Assembly (NCBI RefSeq): GCF_009729075.1
Contig: NZ_VTGY01000021.1
Span: 26,727 to 90,726 of the forward strand
Reading direction: 5' to 3'
Length of the DNA stretch: 64,000 nucleotides
Source: Mycolicibacterium sp. CBMA 226
GTDB taxonomy: Bacteria; Actinomycetota; Actinomycetes; Mycobacteriales; Mycobacteriaceae
The position numbers and the translations under genes were made by a program. How positions within the stretch are numbered: position 1 is the first letter of the stretch; each line of letters opens with the position of its first letter. Below, in pieces: positions 35,865-45,038 of the stretch. A model generated the notes under the pieces. It saw nothing but the letters and a program-made list of their open reading frames with translations, had not been told where the DNA came from and did no database searches.

Positions 35865-36895
35865 ACGCGATGAGTAAGACGAAAAAGCCTCCGCTCGAGG
35901 AACGCAACCCACTGACTCTGGGTGTCGCCGCGCTATTGGCAATTGTCGTGGCAATCGCGATCGTCTTCGGAATCACGGCACTGGACCTGGGTCAGCGCGA
36001 CTATCGTGCGGAGTTCGCCCAGGCGGCGGAGCTGCGTTCCGGTGATCAGGTCACCGTTGCCGGGGTTCCGGTCGGCAGCGTCAAGAGTCTTGAACTCGCC
36101 GGTGATCGAGTGCGTGTCAGCTTTACCGTCGACAGCAACGTGCGCCTCGGCGCCGACACCCGCGCGTCAATCAAGATGACCACGTTGCTCGGGTCTCGCT
36201 ACATGCAGCTGTCCCCCGCTGGCTCCAACTCGTTGGACCACGGCACCATCGCACTCGCGAACACCGACGTGCCATACAACCTCCAGCAAACCCTCGCCGA
36301 CGCCACCACCACCTTCGAACGGGTCGACGCCGACCGCATCGCGACGTCGCTGACGACGCTCAATCAGGGATTGACCGGCGTCCCCGAGGCTCTGCCAGAA
36401 GCGTTGACGAACCTGCAAGCGCTCTCCGCGATCGTCGCCGATCGCAGAGACCAGCTGCGCACGCTGCTGACCAGCACCGACACCGTCACCACCTTGATCC
36501 GTAACCAGAAAGCCAACTTGGGTGCGCTGATCAGTCAGGGCAATGAGCTGCTCAGCGAACTCACCACGCGGCGCGCCCAGGTTCAACGGTTGCTCGCCAG
36601 CACCACTTCCATGGTCGGCACGGTGAACCGCATCGTCGGCGACCAGACGGGACTCAATGACTTGCTGAACAGCACTCGTGGACTTGCAGCCATGATCGCC
36701 GACCACGACGACAGATTCCGGAATCTGCTCCAGGTCCTACCAGTACCACTGCGCAACGTGGCCAACGCGACGGGCAGTGGCGTCTCGGTCGACGCCACCG
36801 CGGTCAACGGCATCCTCGTCGATTCCTGGATGTGCGCGATCAGCGGGCGCGCCCAGCAATTCCACCTCGTCGAATACTTCCAGGACTGCAAATGA
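35861..36895 (+). CDS. mceC: Mce family protein, MceC position
   Basis: This 344-aa protein begins at GTG 35861, which overlaps the mceB stop as GTGA; ATG 35870 is an alternative. It has the membrane helix VAALLAIVVAIAIVFGITAL, an MCE domain with AELRSGDQVTVAGVPVGSVK, and a long helical region that ends with a cysteine-containing tail (WMCAISGRAQQF). It overlaps mceD by 4 bp. Confidence 0.92.
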   Translation: MNAMSKTKKPPLEERNPLTLGVAALLAIVVAIAIVFGITALDLGQRDYRAEFAQAAELRSGDQVTVAGVPVGSVKSLELAGDRVRVSFTVDSNVRLGADTRASIKMTTLLGSRYMQLSPAGSNSLDHGTIALANTDVPYNLQQTLADATTTFERVDADRIATSLTTLNQGLTGVPEALPEALTNLQALSAIVADRRDQLRTLLTSTDTVTTLIRNQKANLGALISQGNELLSELTTRRAQVQRLLASTTSMVGTVNRIVGDQTGLNDLLNSTRGLAAMIADHDDRFRNLLQVLPVPLRNVANATGSGVSVDATAVNGILVDSWMCAISGRAQQFHLVEYFQDCK

Positions 36896-38001
36896 AACGA
36901 AACCTGATCATCGCCACCGCTGCAGTGGCCGCGATCGCGTTGGCCGTCGCCGTATTCGTCATACCGCGAACCAAGCCGCAGCCGATAACCGTCACCGCCC
37001 AATTCGAAGACGCCATCGGGCTATACGTCGGCAACTCGGTCTCGGTGTTGGGAATGCCAGTCGGATCTGTTGCGTCGATCACGCCGAAATCCACCTACAT
37101 CGAGGTCAAACTCGTCATCAACCCCGGCGTCACCATTCCTGCTGACGCCACCGCCGTCACCGTCTCGACGTCGATCCTGACCGACCGCCATATCGAGCTG
37201 ACGCCGCCATACAAGGGCGGCGCCAAGCTAGGCAATGGCGACATCCTCGGGCTCGGCCGCACACGAACGCCGGTCGAATTCGACCGCACCCTGTCGATGG
37301 TCGACAAGCTCGTCAGCGCGCTCCGTGGTGACGGCAAAGGCAATGGTCCGGTCGCCGACTTGCTGAACGTCGGCGACCAGATCACCTCCGCGAACGGTAC
37401 CCGGATCAAAGAAACCCTCGACAAACTCGCTGCAGCGCTGAAGCTCGGCGACGACCACGGGGACAGAAGCAAGAAAAACATCCAGGCGATCGCCGCTGGC
37501 CTAGCAACGCTCACTCAAGAAGCCGCCGACAACGACACCACCATCCGGAATTTCGGCTCTAATGTGCGGCAGATCAGCGACATCCTCGCAGACGAAAACC
37601 TCGGCACTGGCCGCACCGGAACCCAGATCAACGAAATTCTCACCCGCACAGCCACACTGCTGGAAAAGAATCGCGACAACCTGAAAGTCACCACCGGCGA
37701 TTTCCGGATCATTACCCAATCACTCATCGATTATCAGCGTGAAGTCGCCGAATTCTTCGACATCGCGCCGATGACAATCGACAACCTCTCCAACGTCATC
37801 GACTACAACGCCCCCGGGATTCGCGTCCACGCGCTGACAGACAAACTCATGACCCAGAGCCAGTTCGGCAAAGAAATTTGCAACTTGATCGGCGCCAAAC
37901 AGCTTGGTTGTGCGACCGGCACGATCCGTGACTACGGACCCGACTTCGGCCTGAACGGAATGTTCGAATTGATGGCAGGTGAGCCCCATGCAGCACCTTA
38001 A
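36892..38001 (+). CDS. mceD: Mce family protein, MceD position
   Basis: This 369-aa protein has the helix LIIATAAVAAIALAVAVFVI, an MCE domain with GLYVGNSVSVLGMPVGSVAS and a helical C-terminal region. The ATG at 36892 overlaps the mceC stop as ATGA; the longer open frame is in mceC. The 3' end overlaps mceE by 14 nt. It shares the standard Mce domain order with its neighbours. Confidence 0.92.
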   Translation: MKRNLIIATAAVAAIALAVAVFVIPRTKPQPITVTAQFEDAIGLYVGNSVSVLGMPVGSVASITPKSTYIEVKLVINPGVTIPADATAVTVSTSILTDRHIELTPPYKGGAKLGNGDILGLGRTRTPVEFDRTLSMVDKLVSALRGDGKGNGPVADLLNVGDQITSANGTRIKETLDKLAAALKLGDDHGDRSKKNIQAIAAGLATLTQEAADNDTTIRNFGSNVRQISDILADENLGTGRTGTQINEILTRTATLLEKNRDNLKVTTGDFRIITQSLIDYQREVAEFFDIAPMTIDNLSNVIDYNAPGIRVHALTDKLMTQSQFGKEICNLIGAKQLGCATGTIRDYGPDFGLNGMFELMAGEPHAAP

Positions 38002-39106
38002 GCGCGCGAAGTCACTCCTGCGCGGCGCTGCCGCGGTCACCTTGACAGCGAGTGTCTCCGCTTGTGGCGTTGGGTTGGAAGCACTGCCATTGGCCGGGCC
38101 CGGCGCCGGCTCCGGTGGCACCTACACCCTCAACGCGGACTTCGCCAACGCTCTGAATTTGCCGACAAAGGCGAAGATCAAACTCAACGGCGCCGATATC
38201 GGCGAGGTCCAATCGATCACCGCTAGCAACTACACCGCGCGCGCAGTCCTGAAAATCCGAGATGACGTGACGCTGCCGGAGGGCACCACCGCCGAATTGC
38301 GGTCCGCCACTCCCCTGGGCGACCTCTTCATCGCGGTGCACCCCAACCCTGACCCGAAAGCCAACCAGGTTCCGTTGCGCAATGGCGCGACCATCGGGCT
38401 CAATGCCACCAGCGGTGGCGCCACCATCGAAGACGCGCTGAGCTCAGCGGCCCTTCTGGTCAACGGCGGTGTCATCCGCAACGTCACCTCACTGATCAAC
38501 GGTGCTGGTGCAGCCGTCGGCGGCAAGGGCACGAATCTCAAAGGCCTGCTTGACCATTCGAACATCCTCATCGCGCGGCTCAATGGTCGTTCCACTGAGA
38601 TCAAGGCGGCGCTGGATAACACCTCCGAACTCGCCAAGACCCTGTCTGCTCGCCAGAACAGCCTCAACACCGCACTCGAGGCGTTGGCCCCGGCGACCGA
38701 TGTGCTCAACCAAGACACCAGCCAGATCATCGCCCTCACCAACACCGCTGCCCGCATCACCAGCCAGCTATCGCGGTTCCCGTCGCTGCAGGGAACGGAC
38801 ACACGCAGTCTGATAGCCGACATCAATCGGTTGTCCGACGCGTTCAACTCCATCACGACCGATCCCAATGTGTCTCTCACTGACATAAACCGACTCATCC
38901 CGATCGCGATGAAGATCACCAACTCTCCGGCCATCCACGGCATTGCGGAAGTCACCAAGCTAGCGCTGGGCTCGCTACCCGACAAGAACTACCCGGGCGA
39001 CCCCATGTTCCACGGTCCCGACGGAACCGATTGGCACGCGATGATCGGCAGTTTGCGCTACGAATGGAACCTCATGCTCGACAAAATCTACGGGCCGAAC
39101 CGATGA
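37988..39106 (+). CDS. mceE: Mce family lipoprotein, MceE position
   Basis: This 372-aa protein is the lipoprotein subunit. The N-terminus has a basic start, a hydrophobic stretch and a lipobox SVSAC, so Cys is probably lipidated after signal cleavage. The MCE domain follows (LNLPTKAKIKLNGADIGEVQ). ATG 37988 has an AGGTGAG site about 6 nt upstream; GTG 37979 is possible. It overlaps mceF by 4 bp. The lipoprotein in position E is typical of mycobacterial mce operons. Confidence 0.93.
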   Translation: MQHLKRAKSLLRGAAAVTLTASVSACGVGLEALPLAGPGAGSGGTYTLNADFANALNLPTKAKIKLNGADIGEVQSITASNYTARAVLKIRDDVTLPEGTTAELRSATPLGDLFIAVHPNPDPKANQVPLRNGATIGLNATSGGATIEDALSSAALLVNGGVIRNVTSLINGAGAAVGGKGTNLKGLLDHSNILIARLNGRSTEIKAALDNTSELAKTLSARQNSLNTALEALAPATDVLNQDTSQIIALTNTAARITSQLSRFPSLQGTDTRSLIADINRLSDAFNSITTDPNVSLTDINRLIPIAMKITNSPAIHGIAEVTKLALGSLPDKNYPGDPMFHGPDGTDWHAMIGSLRYEWNLMLDKIYGPNR

Positions 39107-40365
39107 CAGCAAATCCGTTCGAACTCGTCTTGCGGCGCATCGTCGACATCACAAAGACATTGGCACGCCACCGGATGCCAGTGGCGCTCATAGGTTTAGC
39201 TCTGACGCTGGTGCTCGCCCTGGCGTACGTGATGATCGATTCACTGCGGATTAACCCCGCCCGTGGGGAATACACCGTGAAAGTTCTGCTGCGGGAATCC
39301 GGTGGCCTGATACCCGCTCAGGACGTCACACTCCGCGGGGTCCCGATTGGACGGGTCCAATCGGTCAACCTCTCGGGAAACACCGTGACCGCCGTGGTGG
39401 CCATCGACTCTGATACCAAGATCCCCGCCAACACCGCCGCACGAGTCTCCGCTCTCACCGCAGCCGGCGAGCAATACCTTGATTTGCGGCCCACAGACGA
39501 CCACGGCCCCTACCTGAGCGATGGCGCCACCATCGCAGAAAACCGCACCACCGTCCCGGTGCCATTCAATCTGCTCCTCGACCACGCAGAAGGGCTACTG
39601 AACCAGGTCGACCCAGCCAAGGTCGACACCATCATCAAAGAACTGCACGTGAGCCCGGGAGGCCCCAAAAAACTCGAAGCAATCGTCGAGGGCGGTACCT
39701 TCCTCATCTCAACACTGGACTCCGTACTCCCCGAGACGGTAAGCACCATCCGCTCCAGCCGCACCGTGTTCACCACACTGACCGACACCCGCCGCGGGCT
39801 CCAAGCAACCGCCGGCGACCTCCGGCAGGTCCTTGGTGGCGTAAGCCGGATGGATGGCGGCTTCCGGCGTTTGGTCGACACCGCGCCCCATGCACTGCAG
39901 CAAATAGACAACATCATCGCCGACAACTCCGACACGATGGTTGCGCTGCTGGGCAACCTGACCACCGTCGCCCAGCTGTCCTACGTGCGGGTGCCCGCGT
40001 TGAAGGCGCTGTTTCCCACCGACCGGCCCTCGGTCCTGGATGGGATCGCGTTGGTAGTACACGACGGCGGAATTTGGGGCATCGCCGACGGTTATCCCCG
40101 CTACGCGTGTGACTACAACCGGCCACACCTGCCGAGTTCCACGCCCGATTTCCCCGAGCCCTACCGCTACTCATACTGCGAGAACCCTGACCCCGCGGTG
40201 CTGATTCGCGGCGCCCGCAACGCACCGCGGCCGCCCGGCGATGACACCGCCGGCCCACCACCGGGCTACGACCCGCTGGCCAAGACCGATCCAACTCCAG
40301 TCGGTCCGCACTCCGTCCCCCTCACGGTCGGTGGTCCCGAGCTGCCGTTCCAGCCCCCGAATTGA
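39103..40365 (+). CDS. mceF: Mce family protein, MceF position
   Basis: This 420-aa final Mce subunit has the helix MPVALIGLALTLVLALAYVM, an MCE domain with LLRESGGLIPAQDVTLRGV and a helical section. It ends with a Pro-rich segment of about 50 residues (PRPPGDDTAGPPPGYDP). The ATG at 39103 overlaps the mceE stop as ATGA. The operon continues 22 nt later with an AGGAGA-preceded gene. Confidence 0.93.
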   Translation: MTANPFELVLRRIVDITKTLARHRMPVALIGLALTLVLALAYVMIDSLRINPARGEYTVKVLLRESGGLIPAQDVTLRGVPIGRVQSVNLSGNTVTAVVAIDSDTKIPANTAARVSALTAAGEQYLDLRPTDDHGPYLSDGATIAENRTTVPVPFNLLLDHAEGLLNQVDPAKVDTIIKELHVSPGGPKKLEAIVEGGTFLISTLDSVLPETVSTIRSSRTVFTTLTDTRRGLQATAGDLRQVLGGVSRMDGGFRRLVDTAPHALQQIDNIIADNSDTMVALLGNLTTVAQLSYVRVPALKALFPTDRPSVLDGIALVVHDGGIWGIADGYPRYACDYNRPHLPSSTPDFPEPYRYSYCENPDPAVLIRGARNAPRPPGDDTAGPPPGYDPLAKTDPTPVGPHSVPLTVGGPELPFQPPN

Positions 40366-40387
40366 ACGCACTGACAGGAGAATCACC

Positions 40388-41122
40388 ATGCGTAACGGAT
40401 CAGCACCCCGCGATGTTTTCGACGAGATCATCGCCGACGAAAACACGCTGGCACGCAACGCCAAGAGCGTGCCAAACCCATCTGACGTCGGGAGCTCGGT
40501 CGAGAGCCCTTCGGACATCGACGAACAGGTCACGGACCTCGGCGATCAGATCGAGGAAAACGATGAGGCCGCCGCTGACGAAACCGTCGACAAAGAGCCA
40601 CCAGGTGATTCGGCTGAATCAGCGCGACGAACCGGTCGCCGTCGCCTGATCCGAGTCGTGGCCGGAGCGCTGGCCGGTCTTATCTTCATCGCCGCGGTCG
40701 GACTCGCCGGCTTCTTCGGCTGGCGCCTCAAGCAGCAAGACGATGTCGCCGCGGCTGGGCGGGCCGCGCTCGATGTCGCGCGTGCCTACGCGGTCACTCT
40801 CACCAGCGTCGACAACGCCACGCTCGACAGCAACTTCACGCAGGTGCTCAACGGAGCAACGGGCGAGTTCAAGGACATGTATAGCCAGTCAGCTGCCCAG
40901 CTGCGTCAGTTGCTGATCGACAACAAGGCCGTAAGCCACGGCACCGTTGTCGACGCGGCGGTGAAATCAGCGACGCCCACCAAAGTCGAAGTCCTGATCT
41001 TCGTCGATCAGTCCATCAGCAACAGCGCCAACCCGCAGCCCCGCATCGATCGCAGCCGCGTCGCGATAACCATGGAGAAAATTGATAACCACTGGCTGGC
41101 AAGCAAAGTCGATATCAAGTAA
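40388..41122 (+). CDS. mas: Mce-associated membrane protein
   Basis: This 244-aa protein resembles Mas proteins that follow mce genes. Residues 1-85 are acidic and probably cytosolic. One membrane helix follows (VVAGALAGLIFIAAVGLAGF), then an NTF2-like exported domain with ALDVARAYAVTLTS and FKDMYSQSAAQLR. Mas proteins are thought to stabilise the importer. The start is ATG 40388, with AGGAGA upstream; the longer frame is in mceF. Confidence 0.88.
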   Translation: MRNGSAPRDVFDEIIADENTLARNAKSVPNPSDVGSSVESPSDIDEQVTDLGDQIEENDEAAADETVDKEPPGDSAESARRTGRRRLIRVVAGALAGLIFIAAVGLAGFFGWRLKQQDDVAAAGRAALDVARAYAVTLTSVDNATLDSNFTQVLNGATGEFKDMYSQSAAQLRQLLIDNKAVSHGTVVDAAVKSATPTKVEVLIFVDQSISNSANPQPRIDRSRVAITMEKIDNHWLASKVDIK

Positions 41123-41126
41123 CCCG

Positions 41127-41915
41127 ATGAACCTGCTACGGACTCGCGCCGCCGCGGCGCTCATCGCTGCGGGTGCGGCAATTTCGACGTCGATTGTGGC
41201 CGGCGGCGCGACCGCTCATGCGACCAACCCCTGCACCGACGCGATCGGTGGAGACTGGACCTTCAACGACGGAGTGTGCACGTCGGCGGTCACCTCGATA
41301 CGCGAGGCCATCATGACGATGTCGGTGTCCCTTCCTCCCGGCGTCGTCGAAACACCGGTTCGGGACTACCTCCGCTCCCGTGCCGGCAGCTGGCGCACCA
41401 AAGCCGCCACCATGATCCGGGCCAGCGACTCCAGTATCGACATTCAATCGTTCTCACATGGACCACTGAAGTCCTTGGTGGTCCACGAAGTTGAACAGAC
41501 AGTCGGCAGCACGCCCAACAACTCCTACCAAACCTTCACGTTCAACGTTGGCTCCAACAGACAATTGCAGCTGGGTGATCTGTTCAGACCGGGTATCGAT
41601 CCGCTGACTGCGCTACCGCCACTGGTGCGGCCCTTCCTTATCGATGCCCTCGATCGCGCTCAGCCCCCGCACGACCCCGGCACCTATCCGTTCACACCCG
41701 ACAAATTCGAACCGCAACCGGACGGTTCCGGCTACGCAGACAACTATCGCGCCTTCGCCGTCACCGACACCGAATTCGTTCTCTACCTACCCGGCTGGCC
41801 GATGAGACACGAAGACCCTTATCCCCAGGACCGACTGCAATGGTCTATGGATGGCGGGGCGGTAATCGTACGGGTACCGCTCGCTGCTCTCGCCCCGATC
41901 ATGCGGGTGAGCTGA
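41127..41915 (+). CDS. Secreted RsiV/MPT64-like (DUF3298) protein
   Basis: This 262-aa protein has an N-terminal signal peptide (basic MNLLRTR, then Ala-rich, probable cleavage after AHA). The mature part resembles the RsiV/DUF3298 domain of the secreted antigen MPT64, with YQTFTFNVGSNRQLQLGDLF and a later YLPGWPM segment. Two cysteines near the mature N-terminus may form a disulfide. It starts 4 nt after the mas gene, so it is part of the mce operon. Its function is unknown. Confidence 0.78.
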   Translation: MNLLRTRAAAALIAAGAAISTSIVAGGATAHATNPCTDAIGGDWTFNDGVCTSAVTSIREAIMTMSVSLPPGVVETPVRDYLRSRAGSWRTKAATMIRASDSSIDIQSFSHGPLKSLVVHEVEQTVGSTPNNSYQTFTFNVGSNRQLQLGDLFRPGIDPLTALPPLVRPFLIDALDRAQPPHDPGTYPFTPDKFEPQPDGSGYADNYRAFAVTDTEFVLYLPGWPMRHEDPYPQDRLQWSMDGGAVIVRVPLAALAPIMRVS

Positions 41916-41922
41916 GGGGCAA

Positions 41923-42588
41923 ATGACCAACCTCCTGGATCCATTCGGGCTGGCCGACCGTGCCGTTGACGCCGCACGGCTGAGCGTCAGAGTCGCCGGC
42001 TGGTGCGAATATCAGGCTCTGACGATATTGCGCGACAGACTTGCGGCAATCGAGCCCATCCCGAAGGCGAGCGAATCAACAACAGGTCCTGCCGCAATAT
42101 CGCTGCACACCAAAATGCGCATGTTGCTGGATCGGGCCCTTGATCAGGGCACTCATGACAGCCATGTTGAGCTCTATCACCGTCTGCTTGACCAGCTGGT
42201 GGCCGACGAAGCTCGTATCGTCGGTGCGCTGTCGGATGGCTCGTCGTCGCCGACGGTGAACGTGCACGCGTGGACGAAGTCAATCGGCGCCGGCCACACT
42301 GTTTTGACGAATGCCTCACTGGTGGGCCGGACAGCCAATATCGCACTGCCACAGTCGTGTCCGCATTACATCGGACATCTGTTGAACCTCGGCCTCCTCG
42401 AGGTCGGCCCCGAAGATCCCGCACTCAAGACCGAATACGAAGTGCTGATGGCCGAGACCATGGTGCTCGACGCCATCAAGCACGCCTCGCGCGGGCCGCT
42501 GGCCGCGCGTGTGGAGAAGCTGACCGTCAGGCTGTCCGGAATGGGTCGGGATTTGTGGTCGGCGACGATGGAGGAGGACGCTCGATGA
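41923..42588 (+). CDS. DUF4393-like (Abi-alpha-type) protein
   Basis: This 221-aa protein is preceded by a GAGGGGC ribosome site and overlaps the DUF445 gene by 4 bp. It has no membrane helices. The order of helices, with VELYHRLLDQLVADEARIV and a C-terminal wing containing LLNLGLLEVG, recalls DUF4393/Abi-alpha proteins. That family name comes from abortive-infection proteins but does not show a defence role. Placement in an mce operon next to a DUF445 membrane protein suggests an envelope-linked role. This is a tentative family call. Confidence 0.55.
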   Translation: MTNLLDPFGLADRAVDAARLSVRVAGWCEYQALTILRDRLAAIEPIPKASESTTGPAAISLHTKMRMLLDRALDQGTHDSHVELYHRLLDQLVADEARIVGALSDGSSSPTVNVHAWTKSIGAGHTVLTNASLVGRTANIALPQSCPHYIGHLLNLGLLEVGPEDPALKTEYEVLMAETMVLDAIKHASRGPLAARVEKLTVRLSGMGRDLWSATMEEDAR

Positions 42589-43850
42589 GCGCCGGTACAG
42601 TCCTGGCCATCCAAACCTGGGACCAGATCAAGCACGACTTCGGCCTCAACTGGATCATCTATTTGTCGATGCCACTCGTGGCCGCCTTCGTCGGGTGGGG
42701 CACCAAGATCGTGGCGCTGGAAATGGTGTACAAGCCGCTGGAATTCGTAGGCATCGGTCCAATCGGCTGGCAGGGCATCGTGCCACGCCGGGCCGGCAAG
42801 GTCGGCTCCAAGACCATCCAGCTGCTCACCGCCAACTTGCTCAAACCCGAAGAGCTGCTTGACCGGGTAAACGCTCACGAGGCCGTCGAGGCGCTACGCG
42901 TGCCCCTGACACGGGCGGTCGATGAAATCTCCCGCGACCTATGCGAAGAAATCCGGCCAGGGTTGTGGGATTCGCTCCCCCAGGCCGGCCGCAACGCCAT
43001 CCAGAAGCGGGTCACCACCCAATCGCCCGCCATTGTCGAAAAGATGATCGGCGAGATGAAAGCGGACCTCGGCCGCTACGTCGACATGCAATTCATGGCG
43101 GTCACCATCCTGGTACGCAACAAGGCCAGCCTGGTGAAGCTGATGCGGTCAGTGGCCGACGACGCCATGAAGTTCATGCGCCGCACTGGCGTCTACTTCG
43201 GACTGGGCATCGGCGTGATTCAGATGTTCGCCTGGGGGCTGTTCCACAATCCGTGGATCATGCCGGTGTTCGGTTTCGCCGTCGGCTTCATCAGCGACTA
43301 CATCGCATTGAACATGCTCTTCCGGCCCGTGCAACCAACCAAGTACCTCGGGTTCATTCCGTTTCAGGGACTGCTGCACGCCCAGCGGGAGAAGATCACC
43401 CGCGGCTACGCGAAGATCCTCGCCGAAGACCTCTTCTCGCCCGAGCTCATGATGGACGCCGTTCTCAACGGCCCTGGTGCGGACAAGCTTTTCGCGTTGG
43501 TAGCCAAGGAAGTTGACGGCGCGATCGACGCCCAATCCGGCTTTGCCAAGCCGCTCACAACACTTGTCGTCGGAACGGCGAGGTACCAAGGGCTCAAAGA
43601 CCGGGTGATAGCGCTCGTCCTCGAACGAATTCCTACAACGATGGCTGAAGCGCAGGACTACACCATGGCCGTGATCGACTTGGAGGGCACCATCATCGAC
43701 AAGATGGGTCAACTCACCAATGATGAGTACGAGTCGATTCTGCGTCCGGTATTCAAAGACGACGAGCCACTGGTGATCGCGGTGGGCGCGATCCTCGGCG
43801 GCCTCGTCGGTGAAATCCAGGTCCAACTCATGGAACTGTTCGCACGATGA
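42585..43850 (+). CDS. DUF445-family membrane protein
   Basis: This 421-aa protein has a membrane segment near the N-terminus (WIIYLSMPLVAAFVGWGTKI), a large soluble middle region, a second set in the centre (GVIQMFAWGLFHNPWIMPVF, then GFAVGFISDYIALNMLF), and a hydrophobic C-terminus. The paired glycine-rich membrane segments with W-G-TK and SD-IALN are typical of DUF445/YheB-like proteins. It overlaps the upstream gene as ATGA. Its function is not known; location suggests a link with the Mce importer. Confidence 0.75.
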   Translation: MSAGTVLAIQTWDQIKHDFGLNWIIYLSMPLVAAFVGWGTKIVALEMVYKPLEFVGIGPIGWQGIVPRRAGKVGSKTIQLLTANLLKPEELLDRVNAHEAVEALRVPLTRAVDEISRDLCEEIRPGLWDSLPQAGRNAIQKRVTTQSPAIVEKMIGEMKADLGRYVDMQFMAVTILVRNKASLVKLMRSVADDAMKFMRRTGVYFGLGIGVIQMFAWGLFHNPWIMPVFGFAVGFISDYIALNMLFRPVQPTKYLGFIPFQGLLHAQREKITRGYAKILAEDLFSPELMMDAVLNGPGADKLFALVAKEVDGAIDAQSGFAKPLTTLVVGTARYQGLKDRVIALVLERIPTTMAEAQDYTMAVIDLEGTIIDKMGQLTNDEYESILRPVFKDDEPLVIAVGAILGGLVGEIQVQLMELFAR

Positions 43851-43878
43851 CAGCTCACGGGCAGCCGTGGAGGGCACG

Positions 43879-44205
43879 ATGAGCTCCTCGATCTGCCTTG
43901 GGCAGCTCCGCAGCCACACGATCAGCTACGTGGAACGGGTCCTATCCGGCGAGGCGTTCGAAGTAGTCCGGCAGGGCAGGCGCGTCGCCAGGATCGTGTC
44001 GGCCACCGATGACCTCACGACAAAGAACCACCCAACTGGCAAGCGGGCCTTGGGAATAGGTGGTGGTCGAATCAACCTTGAGGACTTGCGAATTCGCGCC
44101 GGACGTTGTTTTGATCGGGTCGCAGACGGCGAAACCCTGTGGGTCATCTGGCGCGACCATCCCGTCGCCAAGATCGTGTCGATCACCGAACCGCCCCGAG
44201 TCTAG
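43879..44205 (+). CDS. Tandem Phd/YefM-like antitoxin-fold protein
   Basis: This 108-aa protein contains two similar segments of about 38 residues: residues about 5-42 (LGQLRSHTISYVERVLSGEA, then VARIVS) and about 66-103 (LEDLRIRAGRCFDRVADGET, then VAKIVS). Each matches the N-terminal DNA-binding half of Phd/YefM antitoxins. No toxin gene (Doc, YoeB or VapC type) is next to it. GGAGGG precedes the ATG. It is probably a DNA-binding regulator or orphan antitoxin at the end of the mce operon. The fold assignment is from motif resemblance. Confidence 0.65.
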   Translation: MSSSICLGQLRSHTISYVERVLSGEAFEVVRQGRRVARIVSATDDLTTKNHPTGKRALGIGGGRINLEDLRIRAGRCFDRVADGETLWVIWRDHPVAKIVSITEPPRV

Positions 44206-44328
44206 TCAGAGACTGGAGCTCAAGGGAACCGCAGAATCCACGCTACTCCCCACGCTACGACTGCATGTCCGACTGGTCTCCGCGCCCTACGCCACCCCCA
44301 CATCCCGGCCAACAATTTTCCACCGCCT

Positions 44329-44338
44329 GCAATATTGC
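44329..44338. promoter_or_regulatory. GCAATATTGC palindrome upstream of TetR
   Basis: A perfect 10-bp palindrome sits 31 nt before the TetR start at 44370. Between them two TTGACAT-like elements occur. It may be an autoregulatory operator or part of the promoter. Confidence 0.35.
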
Positions 44339-44369
44339 CGATTTTGGAAACTTTTGACATGATGTTGAC

Positions 44370-44987
44370 ATGGCTGGAACCGGGCTCCGCGAACGGAAAA
44401 AAGCTGCTACGAGAACGGCTTTGAGCCGCGCAGCCTTCGACCTCGCGATGCAGCGGGGCCTGGACTCGGTCACCGTGGACGCGATCGCAGCCCGCGCAGA
44501 CGTATCCCCTCGCACTTTCCGCAATTACTTCTCGAGCGGCGAGGACGCAATTCTGGCGTTGCTCGATGAGTTCGAGCAGCAGCTGCTGGATGCGTTCCTC
44601 AAGCGCGACCCGAGCGAAAATGTTCTCGATTCGATCGAGGCGGTCATCTTGGAACTCGTTAGTTCACCAGGTATCTCGGAACAGACCGTCGGCGTAGCTC
44701 GACTGATGCGCGAGTATCCGTCCCTGGTGGCCCACTCGGCTGTTCACAGAACAAACTCAGCGCGGCTACTCGTAGAGATCGGCCACCGCACCGGCATGGA
44801 TCCGGCGAAAGAGTTGTACCCGCGGTTGCTGTACCGGGCCGCCAGCGCCGCCACCACAACGGTTTTCGAGCTGCTCAGCGACTCCAGCCATGACACACAC
44901 TCACCGTCGGACTTGGTCCGCCAGGGCTTCGCCCAATTGCGCTTCGGCTTGCGCCAGCCCCTTTCCAGCCGGACCGAAACAGCTTGA
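44370..44987 (+). CDS. TetR-family regulator
   Basis: This 205-aa regulator has a helix-turn-helix with IAARADVSPRTFRNYFSS and a helical ligand domain. It differs clearly from the three paralogues at 12-27 kb. It lacks an obvious ribosome site and may be translated from a leaderless or near-leaderless transcript. It precedes the carboxylic acid reductase by 51 nt on the same strand, so it probably controls that gene. The ligand is unknown. Confidence 0.88.
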   Translation: MAGTGLRERKKAATRTALSRAAFDLAMQRGLDSVTVDAIAARADVSPRTFRNYFSSGEDAILALLDEFEQQLLDAFLKRDPSENVLDSIEAVILELVSSPGISEQTVGVARLMREYPSLVAHSAVHRTNSARLLVEIGHRTGMDPAKELYPRLLYRAASAATTTVFELLSDSSHDTHSPSDLVRQGFAQLRFGLRQPLSSRTETA

Positions 44988-45038
44988 CCCACCTGGCCAA
45001 TTCGGCCAATCCAGACCAAATTGCCAGGAGGACAATCG

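Noticed and set aside
31598..40365. Assignment as mce1, mce2, mce3 or mce4
   Set aside because: Gene order alone does not separate the mce families; protein phylogeny is required.
41923..44205. Phage-defence island (Abi-alpha-like plus antitoxin-like genes)
   Set aside because: Genes are packed into an mce operon, no toxin or nuclease is present, and the Abi label is only a family name.
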